DNA from: Clostridia bacterium
Lineage (GTDB): Bacteria; Bacillota; Clostridia; Christensenellales; Aristaeellaceae
Reading direction: 5' to 3'
NCBI GenBank assembly: GCA_030537335.1
Contig: JAUNNK010000009.1
Coordinates: forward strand, 1 to 40,569
DNA: 40,569 nucleotides
Made by a program: the position numbers and the translations under genes. Under the pieces are notes generated by a model. It had not been told where the DNA came from, did not search any database, and saw nothing but the letters and a program-made list of their open reading frames with translations. Positions 24,806 through 33,767 of the stretch are shown here, in pieces. Position 1 is the first letter of the stretch, and every line of letters starts with the position of its first letter.

Positions 24806-25258
24806 CTATCTCTTCAGCAGATTGTGGAAGCGGTTCTGTACGATCTCGATGGCCTCCGGGGACCGGCCGATGATCAGCACGGTGTTATCTCCGGCAATGG
24901 TGCCCAGCACCTCGTTCCACTTCATCGAATCGATGGCCTCGCAGGCCGCAGCAGCGCTGGCCGACAGCGTCTTGATGACCATCAGGTTGCCCACAGCCTC
25001 CATGTTGACGATGGACTCCGTCAGGATGCGGATGAAGCGCTCGTTCAGGCCCTTCTCCGCGCGCTCCACGGTAGCATACTTGTAGCCGCCGTTCTCCGAG
25101 AGCACCTTCAATAGACGCAGCTCCTTGATATCCCGCGATACCGTCGCCTGCGTCACCTTCACGCCGTGGTTCTTCAGTTCCTCCGCCAGTTCCTCCTGGG
25201 TTTCAATATCTTTATCCTCAATGATTTCCAAAATCAGATTATGGCGCGCGCTCTTCAT
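24806..25258 (-). CDS. argR: Arginine repressor ArgR/AhrC
   Basis: A 150-residue hexameric arginine-responsive regulator. The N-terminal winged-helix region reads IETQEELAEELKNHGVKVTQATVSRDIKELRLLKV, given here as one pattern with the DNA-contacting SRDI core near 47-50; the C-terminal part has GTIAGDNTVLIIGRS, with the GDNT arginine-contact region. The ATG at 25258 has AGGAGG 12 bases upstream; an extension to 25312 in frame has no better site. Its position between nadK and recN is the standard Firmicute arrangement, and no arginine gene is in the window. Confidence 0.95.
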   Translation of the reverse strand: MKSARHNLILEIIEDKDIETQEELAEELKNHGVKVTQATVSRDIKELRLLKVLSENGGYKYATVERAEKGLNERFIRILTESIVNMEAVGNLMVIKTLSASAAAACEAIDSMKWNEVLGTIAGDNTVLIIGRSPEAIEIVQNRFHNLLKR

Positions 25259-25299
25259 GTCCGGTTGATTCCTCCTGCGTCCGCTCCCAAAATCAGAGC

Positions 25300-26148
25300 T
25301 CAATGTGTCCACTCAGACAGCTTGTCCCGCAACAAGCTGAAATAATTACGGTCGTGAAGGCGAATGAAGCGTGCCTTCAGGTTCGAGCGCGAAATGGTGA
25401 TGCCGGGCTGACTGGGCTTTACGTCCACGCACTTGCGCCCATCCAGCACTGCGTGCGCCCCGCCTCTGTCGTCCAGCACGCGAATCGTAATCAGATCGTC
25501 GGAAGAAACGACCACCGGACGCGCATTCATCGTGTGCGGACAGATCGGCGTGATGACAAAGCAGCCCAAGCCGGGTCGAATGATCGGCCCGCCGGCAGAC
25601 AACGAATAGGCGGTCGATCCGGTTGCACTTGCCACAATCAGACCATCGCCGGAAATTCGATCGACCAGAATTCCGTTGACCTCTATCTCCAGAGACAGTA
25701 TGCGCACATGGGGGGTGGATCTCGTAACAATGATCTCGTTCAGGGCAAAGGTATTTTTCTCATCTTCCCCCTGAATTGTCATTGTCAAACGCTCATCCAG
25801 CGTATAGCGACCCTCCAGCACGTCCACAACGTCCCTGCGAAGATCAACGGGATCCACCTCGGTCAGAAAGCCCATTCGACCAAGATTGATCCCCAGAACG
25901 GGAATGTCCTTCGGCAGCGCATGATCCAGCGCGGAGAGTATGGTTCCGTCCCCGCCCAGCACCATCAACAGATCGCAGTCCTCGAAGCTCCCCTCGGAGA
26001 GCTCCGGGGCGCCCAGTGCATGCGCCAGCGTGATTCCCGTCGTGACCGAAATATCATATTCGTCCAGCAGCTCTTTCAATTCGCGCGCAACATCGAAGCC
26101 GACACGCTTGGAGGGATTCCAAACGATGCCCACTCTCCGAAATTCCAT
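25300..26148 (-). CDS. nadK: NAD kinase
   Basis: NAD kinase phosphorylates NAD to NADP. The 282-residue protein has the NAD/ATP motif LGGDGTILSAL (about 67-77), GINLGRMGFLTEV, and the second conserved region DGLIVASATGSTAYSLSAGGPI near 170-190. ATG at 26148 is six bases past GAGGTG; GTG at 26157 would overlap that site and is less likely. It sits between tlyA and argR in a shared minus-strand run. Confidence 0.96.
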   Translation of the reverse strand: MEFRRVGIVWNPSKRVGFDVARELKELLDEYDISVTTGITLAHALGAPELSEGSFEDCDLLMVLGGDGTILSALDHALPKDIPVLGINLGRMGFLTEVDPVDLRRDVVDVLEGRYTLDERLTMTIQGEDEKNTFALNEIIVTRSTPHVRILSLEIEVNGILVDRISGDGLIVASATGSTAYSLSAGGPIIRPGLGCFVITPICPHTMNARPVVVSSDDLITIRVLDDRGGAHAVLDGRKCVDVKPSQPGITISRSNLKARFIRLHDRNYFSLLRDKLSEWTH

Positions 26149-26199
26149 GCGAATCACCTCACATACCTCTTATATAGAATATACCAAAGAAAAGCGAAG

Positions 26200-27027
26200 T
26201 TACAAGCCCCCTTTGGACGATTTAAAAAATTTGTCATAAGCTGCCGAAATTATGTCATTTATCCGTTCTTTACAGAATCGCAATTCGGAATCCACGCCCG
26301 GCAGCAGGTGCAGCAGGAATTCGATATTGCCCTCCGGGCCCTGCACCGGCGAAAAATCGAGGCCCGCCGCGTGCCAGCCGGTCTCCGGGACGAAATCCAG
26401 AATGTCCTGGAGCACCCGTGCGTGCACCGCAGGATCGCGCACCACGCCCTTCTCCCCCACGTCCTCCTTCGGGGCCTCGAACTGGGGCTTGACCAGCGCA
26501 ACGAACTCGCGCCGCCCGGTCAGCAGCGGCAGCACCACCGGAAGCACCGCCTTCAGCGAGATGAAGGACACGTCCGTCGCGCCAAACTCGGGAAGCTCGG
26601 GAAAGTGCTCCTTCGTCAGCAGCCGCGCGTTGGTGCGCTCCAGCGCCGTGACCCGGCTATCGCTGCGGATGCGGTAGTCCAGCAGGTTGTAGCCCACGTC
26701 CACGCAGTACACGTGCCCCGCGCCCGCGCGCAGCATCACGTCCGTAAAGCCGCCCGTGGACGAACCCACATCCACGCAGGTCTTGCCTGCAAGATCTATG
26801 TGAAAGACCTCCAGGGCCTTTTTGAGCTTGTGCGCGCCCCGGCTGACGTAGGCGTCCAATTCGCCGCGCACCCGCAGCACGTCCCCGGGCTTGATATTCT
26901 CGCTGGCGCTGAGAATCTTGCGATCCCCCGCCATCACGCGCCCCTCCATGATGAGCGCCCGCGCCAGTGCGATGCTCTCCAGATTCAGATCCTCATACAG
27001 CGCAATGTCCGCGCGCCTTCGCTTCAT
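26200..27027 (-). CDS. tlyA: TlyA-family rRNA 2'-O-methyltransferase
   Basis: A 275-residue protein with an N-terminal S4 RNA-binding domain (RRADIALYEDLNLESIALAR, KPGDVLRVRGELDAYVSRGAHKL) and an FtsJ-like methyltransferase domain (CVDVGSSTGGFTDVMLRAGAGHVYCVDVG, PQFEAPKEDVG). Homologues methylate ribosomal RNA; some were named hemolysins. The start ATG overlaps the dxs stop by four bases (ATGA), so the two are translationally coupled. Confidence 0.93.
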   Translation of the reverse strand: MKRRRADIALYEDLNLESIALARALIMEGRVMAGDRKILSASENIKPGDVLRVRGELDAYVSRGAHKLKKALEVFHIDLAGKTCVDVGSSTGGFTDVMLRAGAGHVYCVDVGYNLLDYRIRSDSRVTALERTNARLLTKEHFPELPEFGATDVSFISLKAVLPVVLPLLTGRREFVALVKPQFEAPKEDVGEKGVVRDPAVHARVLQDILDFVPETGWHAAGLDFSPVQGPEGNIEFLLHLLPGVDSELRFCKERINDIISAAYDKFFKSSKGGL

Positions 27028-28901
27028 ACCTTGCCCTCCCGTTCGCTCGCCAGTGCCTCCAGTATCCGTGCGGAGATCTGCTCCACCGAGAGTCCGCAGT
27101 AGCGGCGCTGCTGAGAAATCCGGGCGTGGGCGATGAATTCGTCCGGTGCGCCCAGGTTCAACACGCGTTTGTGCAGGCCCGCAGCGCTGAGTTCCGCCGC
27201 CACGCCCTCGCCGAAGCCGCCGAGCACGCTGTTTTCCTCAATGGTGACGACCAGCTGCACGTCCCGGCTCTTATCCAGAAGCAGCTTGCGATCCATGGGC
27301 TTGATGAAGCGCGCGTCCACCACGCCTGCGCTGACGCGCTTACCCATCAGCTCGATGGCCGTCTGCATGGCCGTTTGCACCATGGGGCCGACGGCGAAGA
27401 TCATCACGTCGCTGCCGTCGCTGAGCAGCTCCCACTCGCCCACCCGCAGCGGCTGCTGGGCCGCCATCCGGGGACCCAGATCCAGACCCGCCTTGGGATA
27501 GCGGATGGCCATGGGCTGATTGACGGTTGCGCTCAGGTCGATGAGCTTCTTCAGGTCGCGCACGTCCCGGGGCGCAGCCAGAATCAGATTAGGCATCGCA
27601 CGTAGATAGCTGAGATCAAACAATCCCTGGTGGGTCTTGCCATCCGCGCCGACGAAGCCCGCGCGATCCAGCAGGAAGGTGACCGGAAGCTCACAGCGGC
27701 ACACGTCAGTGAGCATCTGGTCGTAGGCGCGCTGCATAAAGGTGGAATAGATCGCAACGTAGGGTTTCATGCCGGAGGCGGCCATGCCCGCAGCCATCGT
27801 GACCGCGTGCTCTTCAGCGATGCCCACGTCGAAGAAGCGGTCGGGATGCTGCTTTTGGAACTCCTGCATGCCGGTGCCGGAGACCATCGCCGCGCTGACA
27901 ACGCTGATGCGGATGTCGCTGTCGGCCATCTCGCTCAGCTGGTGCGCGATGATCTCGCCGCAGCCCGCCTCGCCGCCGCTGCGCGCCTTGCCGGACTCCA
28001 CATAGAAGGGCGCGACGCCGTGGAAGGCGTCGGGGTGGCTCTCCGCAGGGCGGTAGCCCTTGCCCTTTTGCGTCACCACATGCACCAGCACCGGGCGCTT
28101 GTCGTTCTTGGCGCGGTTCAGGATGCGGCAGAGGTGCTTGATGTCGTGCCCGTCGATGGGGCCGATGTAGACGAAGCCCAGCGCCTCGAAGAACTTGCCG
28201 TCGATGAACAGCGACTTCAGCGCGTCGCGCAGCTTCTCGATAAAATGAAACACCGGAACGCCGATGCCCGGGATCTTCTCAAGACCGCGCCGCACCGTGC
28301 GCTTGAAGGCGCAGTAGCCCCGGCTCTGGCGCAGGCCGTTCAGATAGCCGCTGAGCGCGCCCACGTTCTGGGAGATGGACATCTCGTTGTCGTTCAGAAT
28401 CACAATCATCCGCGTCTTGCTCTGGCCCGCGTCGTTGAGCGCCTCGTAGCACATGCCGCCGGTCAGCGCACCGTCGCCCACCAGGGCAACCACGCTGTTG
28501 TCCGCATGCATCACGTCCCGGGTGCGCGCCATACCCAGCGCCGCCGAGATCGCGCTGGAGGCGTGTCCGGCCACGAAGGTGTCGTATGCGCTCTCGTCCG
28601 CGTCCGGGAAGCCGCTGAGTCCACCCTGCTTGCGCAGCGTGCGGAACTGGTCGTACCTGCCGGTGAGCATCTTGTGCACATAGCACTGGTGCCCCACGTC
28701 AAAGACGAACTTGTCCTCCGGGCAGTTGAACACGCGGTGCATCGCCAGCGTCAGCTCCACCACGCCCAGATTGGACGCAAGGTGCCCGCCGCACTCCGCG
28801 ACGGTGTCAATGAGCTCCGTGCGAATCTCCGCAGCCAGCGCCTCCAGCTCCCGATAGGACATCTTTTTCAGTTGTGATGGATTCTGAAGCTCCTTCAGCA
28901 T
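27024..28901 (-). CDS. dxs: 1-deoxy-D-xylulose-5-phosphate synthase
   Basis: Dxs condenses pyruvate and glyceraldehyde 3-phosphate, the first step of the MEP isoprenoid pathway, using thiamine diphosphate. The 625-residue protein shows the N-terminal HLASNLGVVELTLAMH, FDVGHQCYVHKMLTGR, the ThDP motif GDGALTGGMCYEALNDAG, and later DVGIAEEHAVTMAAGMA and DRAGFVGADGKTHQG. It follows ispA by 22 bases and overlaps tlyA. Together with ispA it gives the early steps and prenyl chain extension for quinone or undecaprenyl supply. Confidence 0.97.
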   Translation of the reverse strand: MLKELQNPSQLKKMSYRELEALAAEIRTELIDTVAECGGHLASNLGVVELTLAMHRVFNCPEDKFVFDVGHQCYVHKMLTGRYDQFRTLRKQGGLSGFPDADESAYDTFVAGHASSAISAALGMARTRDVMHADNSVVALVGDGALTGGMCYEALNDAGQSKTRMIVILNDNEMSISQNVGALSGYLNGLRQSRGYCAFKRTVRRGLEKIPGIGVPVFHFIEKLRDALKSLFIDGKFFEALGFVYIGPIDGHDIKHLCRILNRAKNDKRPVLVHVVTQKGKGYRPAESHPDAFHGVAPFYVESGKARSGGEAGCGEIIAHQLSEMADSDIRISVVSAAMVSGTGMQEFQKQHPDRFFDVGIAEEHAVTMAAGMAASGMKPYVAIYSTFMQRAYDQMLTDVCRCELPVTFLLDRAGFVGADGKTHQGLFDLSYLRAMPNLILAAPRDVRDLKKLIDLSATVNQPMAIRYPKAGLDLGPRMAAQQPLRVGEWELLSDGSDVMIFAVGPMVQTAMQTAIELMGKRVSAGVVDARFIKPMDRKLLLDKSRDVQLVVTIEENSVLGGFGEGVAAELSAAGLHKRVLNLGAPDEFIAHARISQQRRYCGLSVEQISARILEALASEREGKV

Positions 28902-28923
28902 TCGTAGTCCCCTCTACCAAGCA

Positions 28924-29829
28924 TTATTTCGTGCGATCCACCATGGACGCGATCAGATCGCGGAAGAACTGTGCCTCGGCGCCGAAGATATCCAGCTCCG
29001 TCATGGCACGCTCCAGCAGCATGCGCACCTGCGCGCGCGCGCCCTCCACGCCGTGCAAGGAAACCACGGTGAGCTTGCCCTGCTCCGCGTCCTTGCCCAG
29101 GGTCTTGCCCATCTCTGCGGCGTCGCCCACCACATCCAGCAGGTCGTCCGTCGCCTGGAAGATGCGGCCGAAGTTCTCGCCGTAGCGGCCCAGCGCGTCA
29201 ATCTGCGCCTGCGTGGCCCCGGCGAGTGCACCCGCCGCGCGCAGCGGATAGATGAACATGCAGGCCGTCTTGTCCCTGTGGATGAAGCTCAGCGCGTGGT
29301 CATCCATCACCGCGTTGTGCTCGCAGTAGAGATCCAGCACCTGTCCGGCGATCATGCCAGTCACGCCCGCGCCGGTGGCGATCTCGTAAATCGCGCGCAG
29401 ACTGCGCTGCGCAAGCTCCGGCTTCTCCAGCGCGCGGCGCAGCATCAGCTCGAAGGCTGCGTTCAGCAAGCCGTCGCCCGCGAGAATCGCCTGGCCCACG
29501 CCGAACACCACGTGGTTGGTGGGACGGCCGCGGCGCATGGTGTCGTCGTCCATGCCCGGCAGATCGTCGTGAATCAGCGAATAGCTGTGAATCATCTCCA
29601 CCGCACAGGCGAAGTCCAGCGCGAAGTCCACATCCCCATCCAGCATGTCCACCGCGGCCAGCAGCATGCTCGGGCGCAGACGCTTGCCGCCTGCCAGCAG
29701 GCTGTAATTCATCGAACGCACCAGCAGCTCAGGCATCTCGCCCTCGACAAAGCTGTTCTCCGCAAGTGCGGGAAAGACAGTGCGCAGGCGCGCATTCACG
29801 ATCTCCGCGTATTCCTTCAAGCCCTTCAT
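28924..29829 (-). CDS. ispA: Polyprenyl synthetase (farnesyl diphosphate synthase type)
   Basis: A 301-residue trans-prenyltransferase that extends dimethylallyl diphosphate with isopentenyl diphosphate. The first Asp-rich motif is HDDLPGMDDDTMRRG, of the bacterial type with two extra residues (DDxxxxD), and the second is ATDDLLDVVGD. GGKRLRP and a YSLIHDDLP segment also fit. It overlaps xseB by four bases and leads into dxs. Product length (C15 or C20) cannot be fixed by eye. Confidence 0.94.
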   Translation of the reverse strand: MKGLKEYAEIVNARLRTVFPALAENSFVEGEMPELLVRSMNYSLLAGGKRLRPSMLLAAVDMLDGDVDFALDFACAVEMIHSYSLIHDDLPGMDDDTMRRGRPTNHVVFGVGQAILAGDGLLNAAFELMLRRALEKPELAQRSLRAIYEIATGAGVTGMIAGQVLDLYCEHNAVMDDHALSFIHRDKTACMFIYPLRAAGALAGATQAQIDALGRYGENFGRIFQATDDLLDVVGDAAEMGKTLGKDAEQGKLTVVSLHGVEGARAQVRMLLERAMTELDIFGAEAQFFRDLIASMVDRTK

Positions 29830-30047
29830 TTGATCTCCTCCGCATTCAGTTCGTCCTCGCCGGACGCAGTGAGCACGCGTATTCTTTCGTCGCCCTCGTC
29901 CAACAGCTTCTGCAGCTCCCTGCGCAGCACATTTGCCCGTTCAAAGGCAGCAAAGGAAGCTTCCAGCGTCATCTCGCCGCTCTCCAGCGCCCGCGCCAGC
30001 TCTTCAAGCTCCTGCATGCCTGCCTCAAAGTTCAGCTTGCTTTCCAT
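29826..30047 (-). CDS. xseB: Exodeoxyribonuclease VII small subunit
   Basis: A 73-residue helical protein with the XseB pattern NFEAGMQELEELARALESGEMTLEASFAAFERA (shown as family pattern; core LEELARALESGEMTLE) and an acidic C-terminus. It binds the large subunit XseA, whose gene ends one base before this one starts. Together they degrade single-stranded DNA. Confidence 0.95.
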   Translation of the reverse strand: MESKLNFEAGMQELEELARALESGEMTLEASFAAFERANVLRRELQKLLDEGDERIRVLTASGEDELNAEEIK

Positions 30048-30048
30048 A

Positions 30049-31266
30049 TCATTTCTGCTCCGTAAGCGTCGTCGTGAGAATTTCCGCGCTGGCCCGACCG
30101 TCGCGCAGGTGCAGCTCCACCTGCATACCCGCCTTCAGCGACGCAGCGCTGGTGCACACGCCCGCGTCCGTGCTGACGTAGGCATAGCCCCGCTCCAGCA
30201 CGCCCGCCGGATTGAGCGCGTCCAGCTTGTCCGAGATGCGCTCCAGTCGGTTGCCCAGGCGCTCCATGTGCGCATTCTGGGCGCTCCGGCAGCGCTCCCA
30301 CAGTCCGTCCAGCGCGCTTCGCCGCCCGTCAATCAGCATCTGCGCGGGGTTCCGGAACAGCGGCGACGCGCACACGCGCATCAGCTCCGCCCGGCGCAGC
30401 CGGTTGCCCTGCATCAGCCCCGCAGACACCCTGCGCATGGCGGTGTCCAAGCTCCGCTGGAGGTCGGCAAGCACCGGCACGGCGATCTCCGCAGCCATGG
30501 ACGGAGTCGCGGCGCGCACGTCGGCCACGAAATCCGCGATGGTGAAGTCCGTCTCGTGGCCCACGCAGGAGATCACCGGAATCTTCGAGGCCGAAATCGC
30601 CCGGGCGACTGCCTCCTCGTTGAAGGCCCACAGATCCTCAATGGAGCCGCCGCCGCGCCCAAGCAGGATCACGTCCGCCCTGCCATCGCGGTTGAGCATC
30701 TCCAGTGCGCGCACGATCTCTCCCACGGCCTCCGCGCCCTGCACCGAGCAGGGAGCCACGATGACGCCCACATGCGGATTGCGCCGCCGGGCGATGCGCA
30801 CCATGTCCCGCAGCGCAGCTCCCGTGCGGGAGGTGGCGATGCCGATGTAGCGCGGCTTCAGCGGAATTTCCTTTTTGAGCGCGGGATCGAACAGCCCCTC
30901 CGCCGTCAGCTTGCGCTTCAGCGCCTCGAACTTCTGGTAGAGGTCGCCCACGCCGGCCTTCTGCATGGAGTTGACGTAGAGCTGATAGCTTCCATCCCTG
31001 GGAAACAGCGAGGCCGATGCCTGCACCCGCACCTGCATGCCGTCCTGAGGCTGAAACGCGAGTCCCATGGCACTCTGGCGGAACATCACGCACTGCACCC
31101 GCGCGCCCGCGTCCTTCAGGGAGAAGTAGCGGTGGCCGCTGATGTGGTGCTTGTAGCCCGAGATTTCACCCGTCACCACGACGTTTCGCAGCAGCGCGTC
31201 GCCTGCCAGGAGCCTGCGCACGTATTCGTTGAGCTCCGATACGCTCAACGCGCGATCTGGCTGCAT
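30049..31266 (-). CDS. xseA: Exodeoxyribonuclease VII large subunit
   Basis: A 405-residue subunit with an N-terminal OB-fold (LSVSELNEYVRRLLAGDALLRNVVVTGEISG, FSLKDAGARVQCVMF) and the catalytic domain (TSRTGAALRDMVRIARRRNPH, GRGGGSIEDLWAFNEEAVARAI, GHETDFTIADFVADVRAATPS). A coiled-coil stretch lies before the C-terminus. The frame is open to 31332; I took ATG at 31266, where the conserved LSVSELN segment begins within a few residues and GGTGAAG lies upstream. It sits between nusB and xseB. Confidence 0.95.
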   Translation of the reverse strand: MQPDRALSVSELNEYVRRLLAGDALLRNVVVTGEISGYKHHISGHRYFSLKDAGARVQCVMFRQSAMGLAFQPQDGMQVRVQASASLFPRDGSYQLYVNSMQKAGVGDLYQKFEALKRKLTAEGLFDPALKKEIPLKPRYIGIATSRTGAALRDMVRIARRRNPHVGVIVAPCSVQGAEAVGEIVRALEMLNRDGRADVILLGRGGGSIEDLWAFNEEAVARAISASKIPVISCVGHETDFTIADFVADVRAATPSMAAEIAVPVLADLQRSLDTAMRRVSAGLMQGNRLRRAELMRVCASPLFRNPAQMLIDGRRSALDGLWERCRSAQNAHMERLGNRLERISDKLDALNPAGVLERGYAYVSTDAGVCTSAASLKAGMQVELHLRDGRASAEILTTTLTEQK

Positions 31267-31365
31267 CGCTTCACCGCCCTTCCCTTTACTACATAATTCC
31301 ATATCAAAAAGAGTGCCTCTGCCGGTATTCACAGCAAAGGCACGAATGACCCGCGGGCGCTGCGC

Positions 31366-31764
31366 TTATTCGCCGCTCTCCCGGGAGAGGTTGCCCAGCA
31401 CGCCGTTGATGAACGCGCCGGCCTTGTCCGCAGAGAACTGGTTCGCCAGCTCCACGGCCTCATTGATGACAATGCCCGCCGGAACCTCGCCCAGCTTCAG
31501 CTCGTATGCGCCCAGGCGCAGGATGGCGAGATCCACCTTGGAGACGCGCTCGATCGTCCATCCGCGCAGGTGGCTGGCGATGCTTGCGTCCAGCTCCTCC
31601 GCATTGGCGACCACGCCCTCGAACATGCGGTTCATATATTCGGATTCGCGCTCACCGGGAGCGACGCCGAGCAGATTCAGGCGGGTATCCTCGCCGCCGT
31701 CCCCGCCCATTTCCCATTCGTAAATCAGCTTCATCGCGTGTGCACGGGCGATTTTTCTGTCCAT
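31366..31764 (-). CDS. nusB: Transcription antitermination factor NusB
   Basis: A 132-residue all-helical protein with the NusB pattern RAHAMKLIYEWEM, ILRLGAYELKLGEVPAGIVINEAVELANQFSADKAGAFINGVLGNL (core INEAVELA and FINGVLG). NusB with NusE/S10 binds boxA of rRNA leaders and helps antitermination. It lies between amaP and xseA, the usual Firmicute setting. Confidence 0.96.
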   Translation of the reverse strand: MDRKIARAHAMKLIYEWEMGGDGGEDTRLNLLGVAPGERESEYMNRMFEGVVANAEELDASIASHLRGWTIERVSKVDLAILRLGAYELKLGEVPAGIVINEAVELANQFSADKAGAFINGVLGNLSRESGE

Positions 31765-31845
31765 TCTGGCAAACCTCGTCTCAACTCAATTTGTATTTTT
31801 GCGCATCAAAGCGGTGACACGCAGACGCGCGCCGCCGCGATGCTC

Positions 31846-32583
31846 TCATTCCTGTTCTTCGCTCTCCTCAGCTTCTTCCTGCGCGGGAGCGTCCATGATG
31901 GGATCCAGATGCAGTTGGATCGGCGCAGGCTCGACTTTCTCGCTCTGCACGCTCGCTTCCACCGGTGCGGGCGCGCTCGGAACTGCGGGCGCAACCGGTT
32001 CCGCAGCGCCCTTGCGCCCGCGGCCATGGCGGCTGGCCTCGTCGCCCTCAAGGGCGTTTACGCTGACGCTCACCTCGCGCACCGCCACGCCGCAGTTCAG
32101 CTCGATGTAGCTGCGGATGGCGCGCTGGATGTTCATTGTCACGGTGGGTACGTGCGCGCCGGTGGCGATTGTCACGCTTGTGTTGATGGAGATGGCGTCC
32201 TCGCAGTTCACGATGCCGGACTTCATCTCACTGATGCCGTCCACGCCGCGCACAGCCTGGCGGATCATCTGCTCCACCGCGCTGACTGCGATGCGGGTCT
32301 TGCCGGCCTCGCTGGAATCCACGGTGATGAAGCCGCGTTCGCCGCGCTTTCCATCCCTTGACAGGATGATGATCACGCTGGCCACCGCGAAGATCACATA
32401 GATCGCGAGAACTACAATGCCGATGATGTCCGTGCTGCCCTTGCCGATGGCGGCATAGGCCGCTTCAAAGCCGCGATAGATGGTGTCCGGCCACACGCAG
32501 AATACGACTGCGATGGCACAGGCAACCAGAGACAGCAGCCAGTGTACAAACAGAATCAGCTTTCTGCCGAAATTCAGTTTCAT
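31846..32583 (-). CDS. amaP: Alkaline shock response membrane anchor protein AmaP-like
   Basis: A 245-residue protein with two N-terminal transmembrane segments (about 8-30 and 52-74), then an Asp23-like domain (AVSAVEQMIRQAVRGVDGISEM, SVTIATGAHVPTVTMNIQRAIRSYIE) and an Ala/Pro/Glu-rich acidic tail. AmaP anchors Asp23-family proteins to the membrane in related bacteria, and the Asp23-family gene lies directly upstream, 43 bases away. The long low-complexity tail is an addition to the basic form. Confidence 0.82.
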   Translation of the reverse strand: MKLNFGRKLILFVHWLLSLVACAIAVVFCVWPDTIYRGFEAAYAAIGKGSTDIIGIVVLAIYVIFAVASVIIILSRDGKRGERGFITVDSSEAGKTRIAVSAVEQMIRQAVRGVDGISEMKSGIVNCEDAISINTSVTIATGAHVPTVTMNIQRAIRSYIELNCGVAVREVSVSVNALEGDEASRHGRGRKGAAEPVAPAVPSAPAPVEASVQSEKVEPAPIQLHLDPIMDAPAQEEAEESEEQE

Positions 32584-32626
32584 TTTTTATTCCTCCCAGC
32601 GGACAAGGAACGCTTCGCGAGGCGGA

Positions 32627-33202
32627 TTATTCCGCCTCGTCCTCCTCTTCGTCCTCAACCGCATCCTCTTCGGGTTCGTCGTCGAGTTCCTCGTCGGGTT
32701 CTTCCTCCGCGTCATCCTGAGGCTCCTGGGGCGCTTCCTCCTTCGCAGGCTCCTCCACAGGCGCTTCGGACTTCTCCAGCATCTTTCTTCTCTGCTCCTC
32801 AAGCTCGGCTGCCGCCTTCTGCTCGCGCTCGAAGCTCACGCCGGCCACATGCACGTCAACCGCATGCACATCCAGGCCGCTCATGGTCTCGATGGCCTTC
32901 TTCACATTCTCCTGAATGCTGCGGGCGACGTCCGGAACCGGAGAGCCGTACTCCACCACGATGGTGATGTCCACCGTCACCTTGTTATCGTCCAGATCGA
33001 TGCGCACGCCCTTGGTGAAGTTGCGCGAATTCTTTCTGGAGAACATATCTGCAAATCCGCTGCTCTGGGAAGACATGCTCGCGACGCCTTCCACCTCGGT
33101 GGCTGCAAGGCCGGCGATCGTAGCGACCACCTCTGTGGCGAAGGAAACCGTGCCGTTCGGATTTTCATCCAGCTTGACGTCGGGCTGGTAATTTTCACTC
33201 AT
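32627..33202 (-). CDS. Asp23/Gls24-family envelope stress protein
   Basis: A 191-residue protein. Residues about 10-120 are the Asp23 domain (GTVSFATEVVATIAGLAATEVEGVASM, RIDLDDNKVTVDITIVVEYG, NVKKAIETMSGLDVHAVDVHVAGV). The last 60 residues are almost entirely Glu, Asp and Ala. ATG at 33202 follows AAAGGAGG. Asp23 proteins coat the inner face of the membrane with AmaP and respond to envelope stress; the pair here supports that. It lies between spoIIIAH and amaP. Confidence 0.9.
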   Translation of the reverse strand: MSENYQPDVKLDENPNGTVSFATEVVATIAGLAATEVEGVASMSSQSSGFADMFSRKNSRNFTKGVRIDLDDNKVTVDITIVVEYGSPVPDVARSIQENVKKAIETMSGLDVHAVDVHVAGVSFEREQKAAAELEEQRRKMLEKSEAPVEEPAKEEAPQEPQDDAEEEPDEELDDEPEEDAVEDEEEDEAE

Positions 33203-33268
33203 AGTGCAGACCTCCTTTTTCAGCATCATTATAACAGATCATTGCCGAAAGCGCAATCACAATTTCGC

Positions 33269-33757
33269 TTAATTTATCGGAATGATCTTTACATTGCCGC
33301 TCTGCACGCCCGTCTCCCTGCACACCAGATCCAGTATGACGCTGCACTCCTGCTGCGTAACGAGCTCCGTGCGCAGCAGCACGTTCACCGAATCGCTCTG
33401 TACCGTGACCACTGGATCGTCAAAGCCGCGCAGCGTGAGCAGCCCCTCCAACGTGAGCTCATGCTCCTCGCGGCTGCAAAGCTCCATCAGCTGGCGCTGC
33501 GCCAAAGCGGCGATCTCCGCTTCGGTGCTATCATCGTGCACGATTTCGTTCAGCTGCGCCTTCTGCATCGCCCGCAGCTGCTCCCGCTCCGTCCGGAAGG
33601 CAGCGACCGCATCCTCCTCCAGAGCCGCTGCGCTCACGGGAGCTGCGGGCGCGTCCATGATGCTGCGGCCCGCGCACCAACCTGCCGCCGCCATTGCGAG
33701 CGAGAGCGCGATGAGTCCCATCGCCTTCGCGATCTTGCCGAAGCGCCGCACCTGCAT
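33269..33757 (-). CDS. spoIIIAH: Stage III sporulation protein AH
   Basis: SpoIIIAH in the mother-cell membrane meets forespore SpoIIQ to form the channel that feeds the forespore. The 162-residue protein has one N-terminal transmembrane segment (about 12-29), a helical linker (RTEREQLRAMQKAQLNEIV) and a C-terminal ring-building domain of the YscJ/FliF type (LRGFDDPVVTVQSDSVNVLLRTELVTQQECSVILDLV). It is the last spoIIIA gene, ten bases after spoIIIAG. Confidence 0.88.
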   Translation of the reverse strand: MQVRRFGKIAKAMGLIALSLAMAAAGWCAGRSIMDAPAAPVSAAALEEDAVAAFRTEREQLRAMQKAQLNEIVHDDSTEAEIAALAQRQLMELCSREEHELTLEGLLTLRGFDDPVVTVQSDSVNVLLRTELVTQQECSVILDLVCRETGVQSGNVKIIPIN

Positions 33758-33767
33758 CCGCTCTCAC

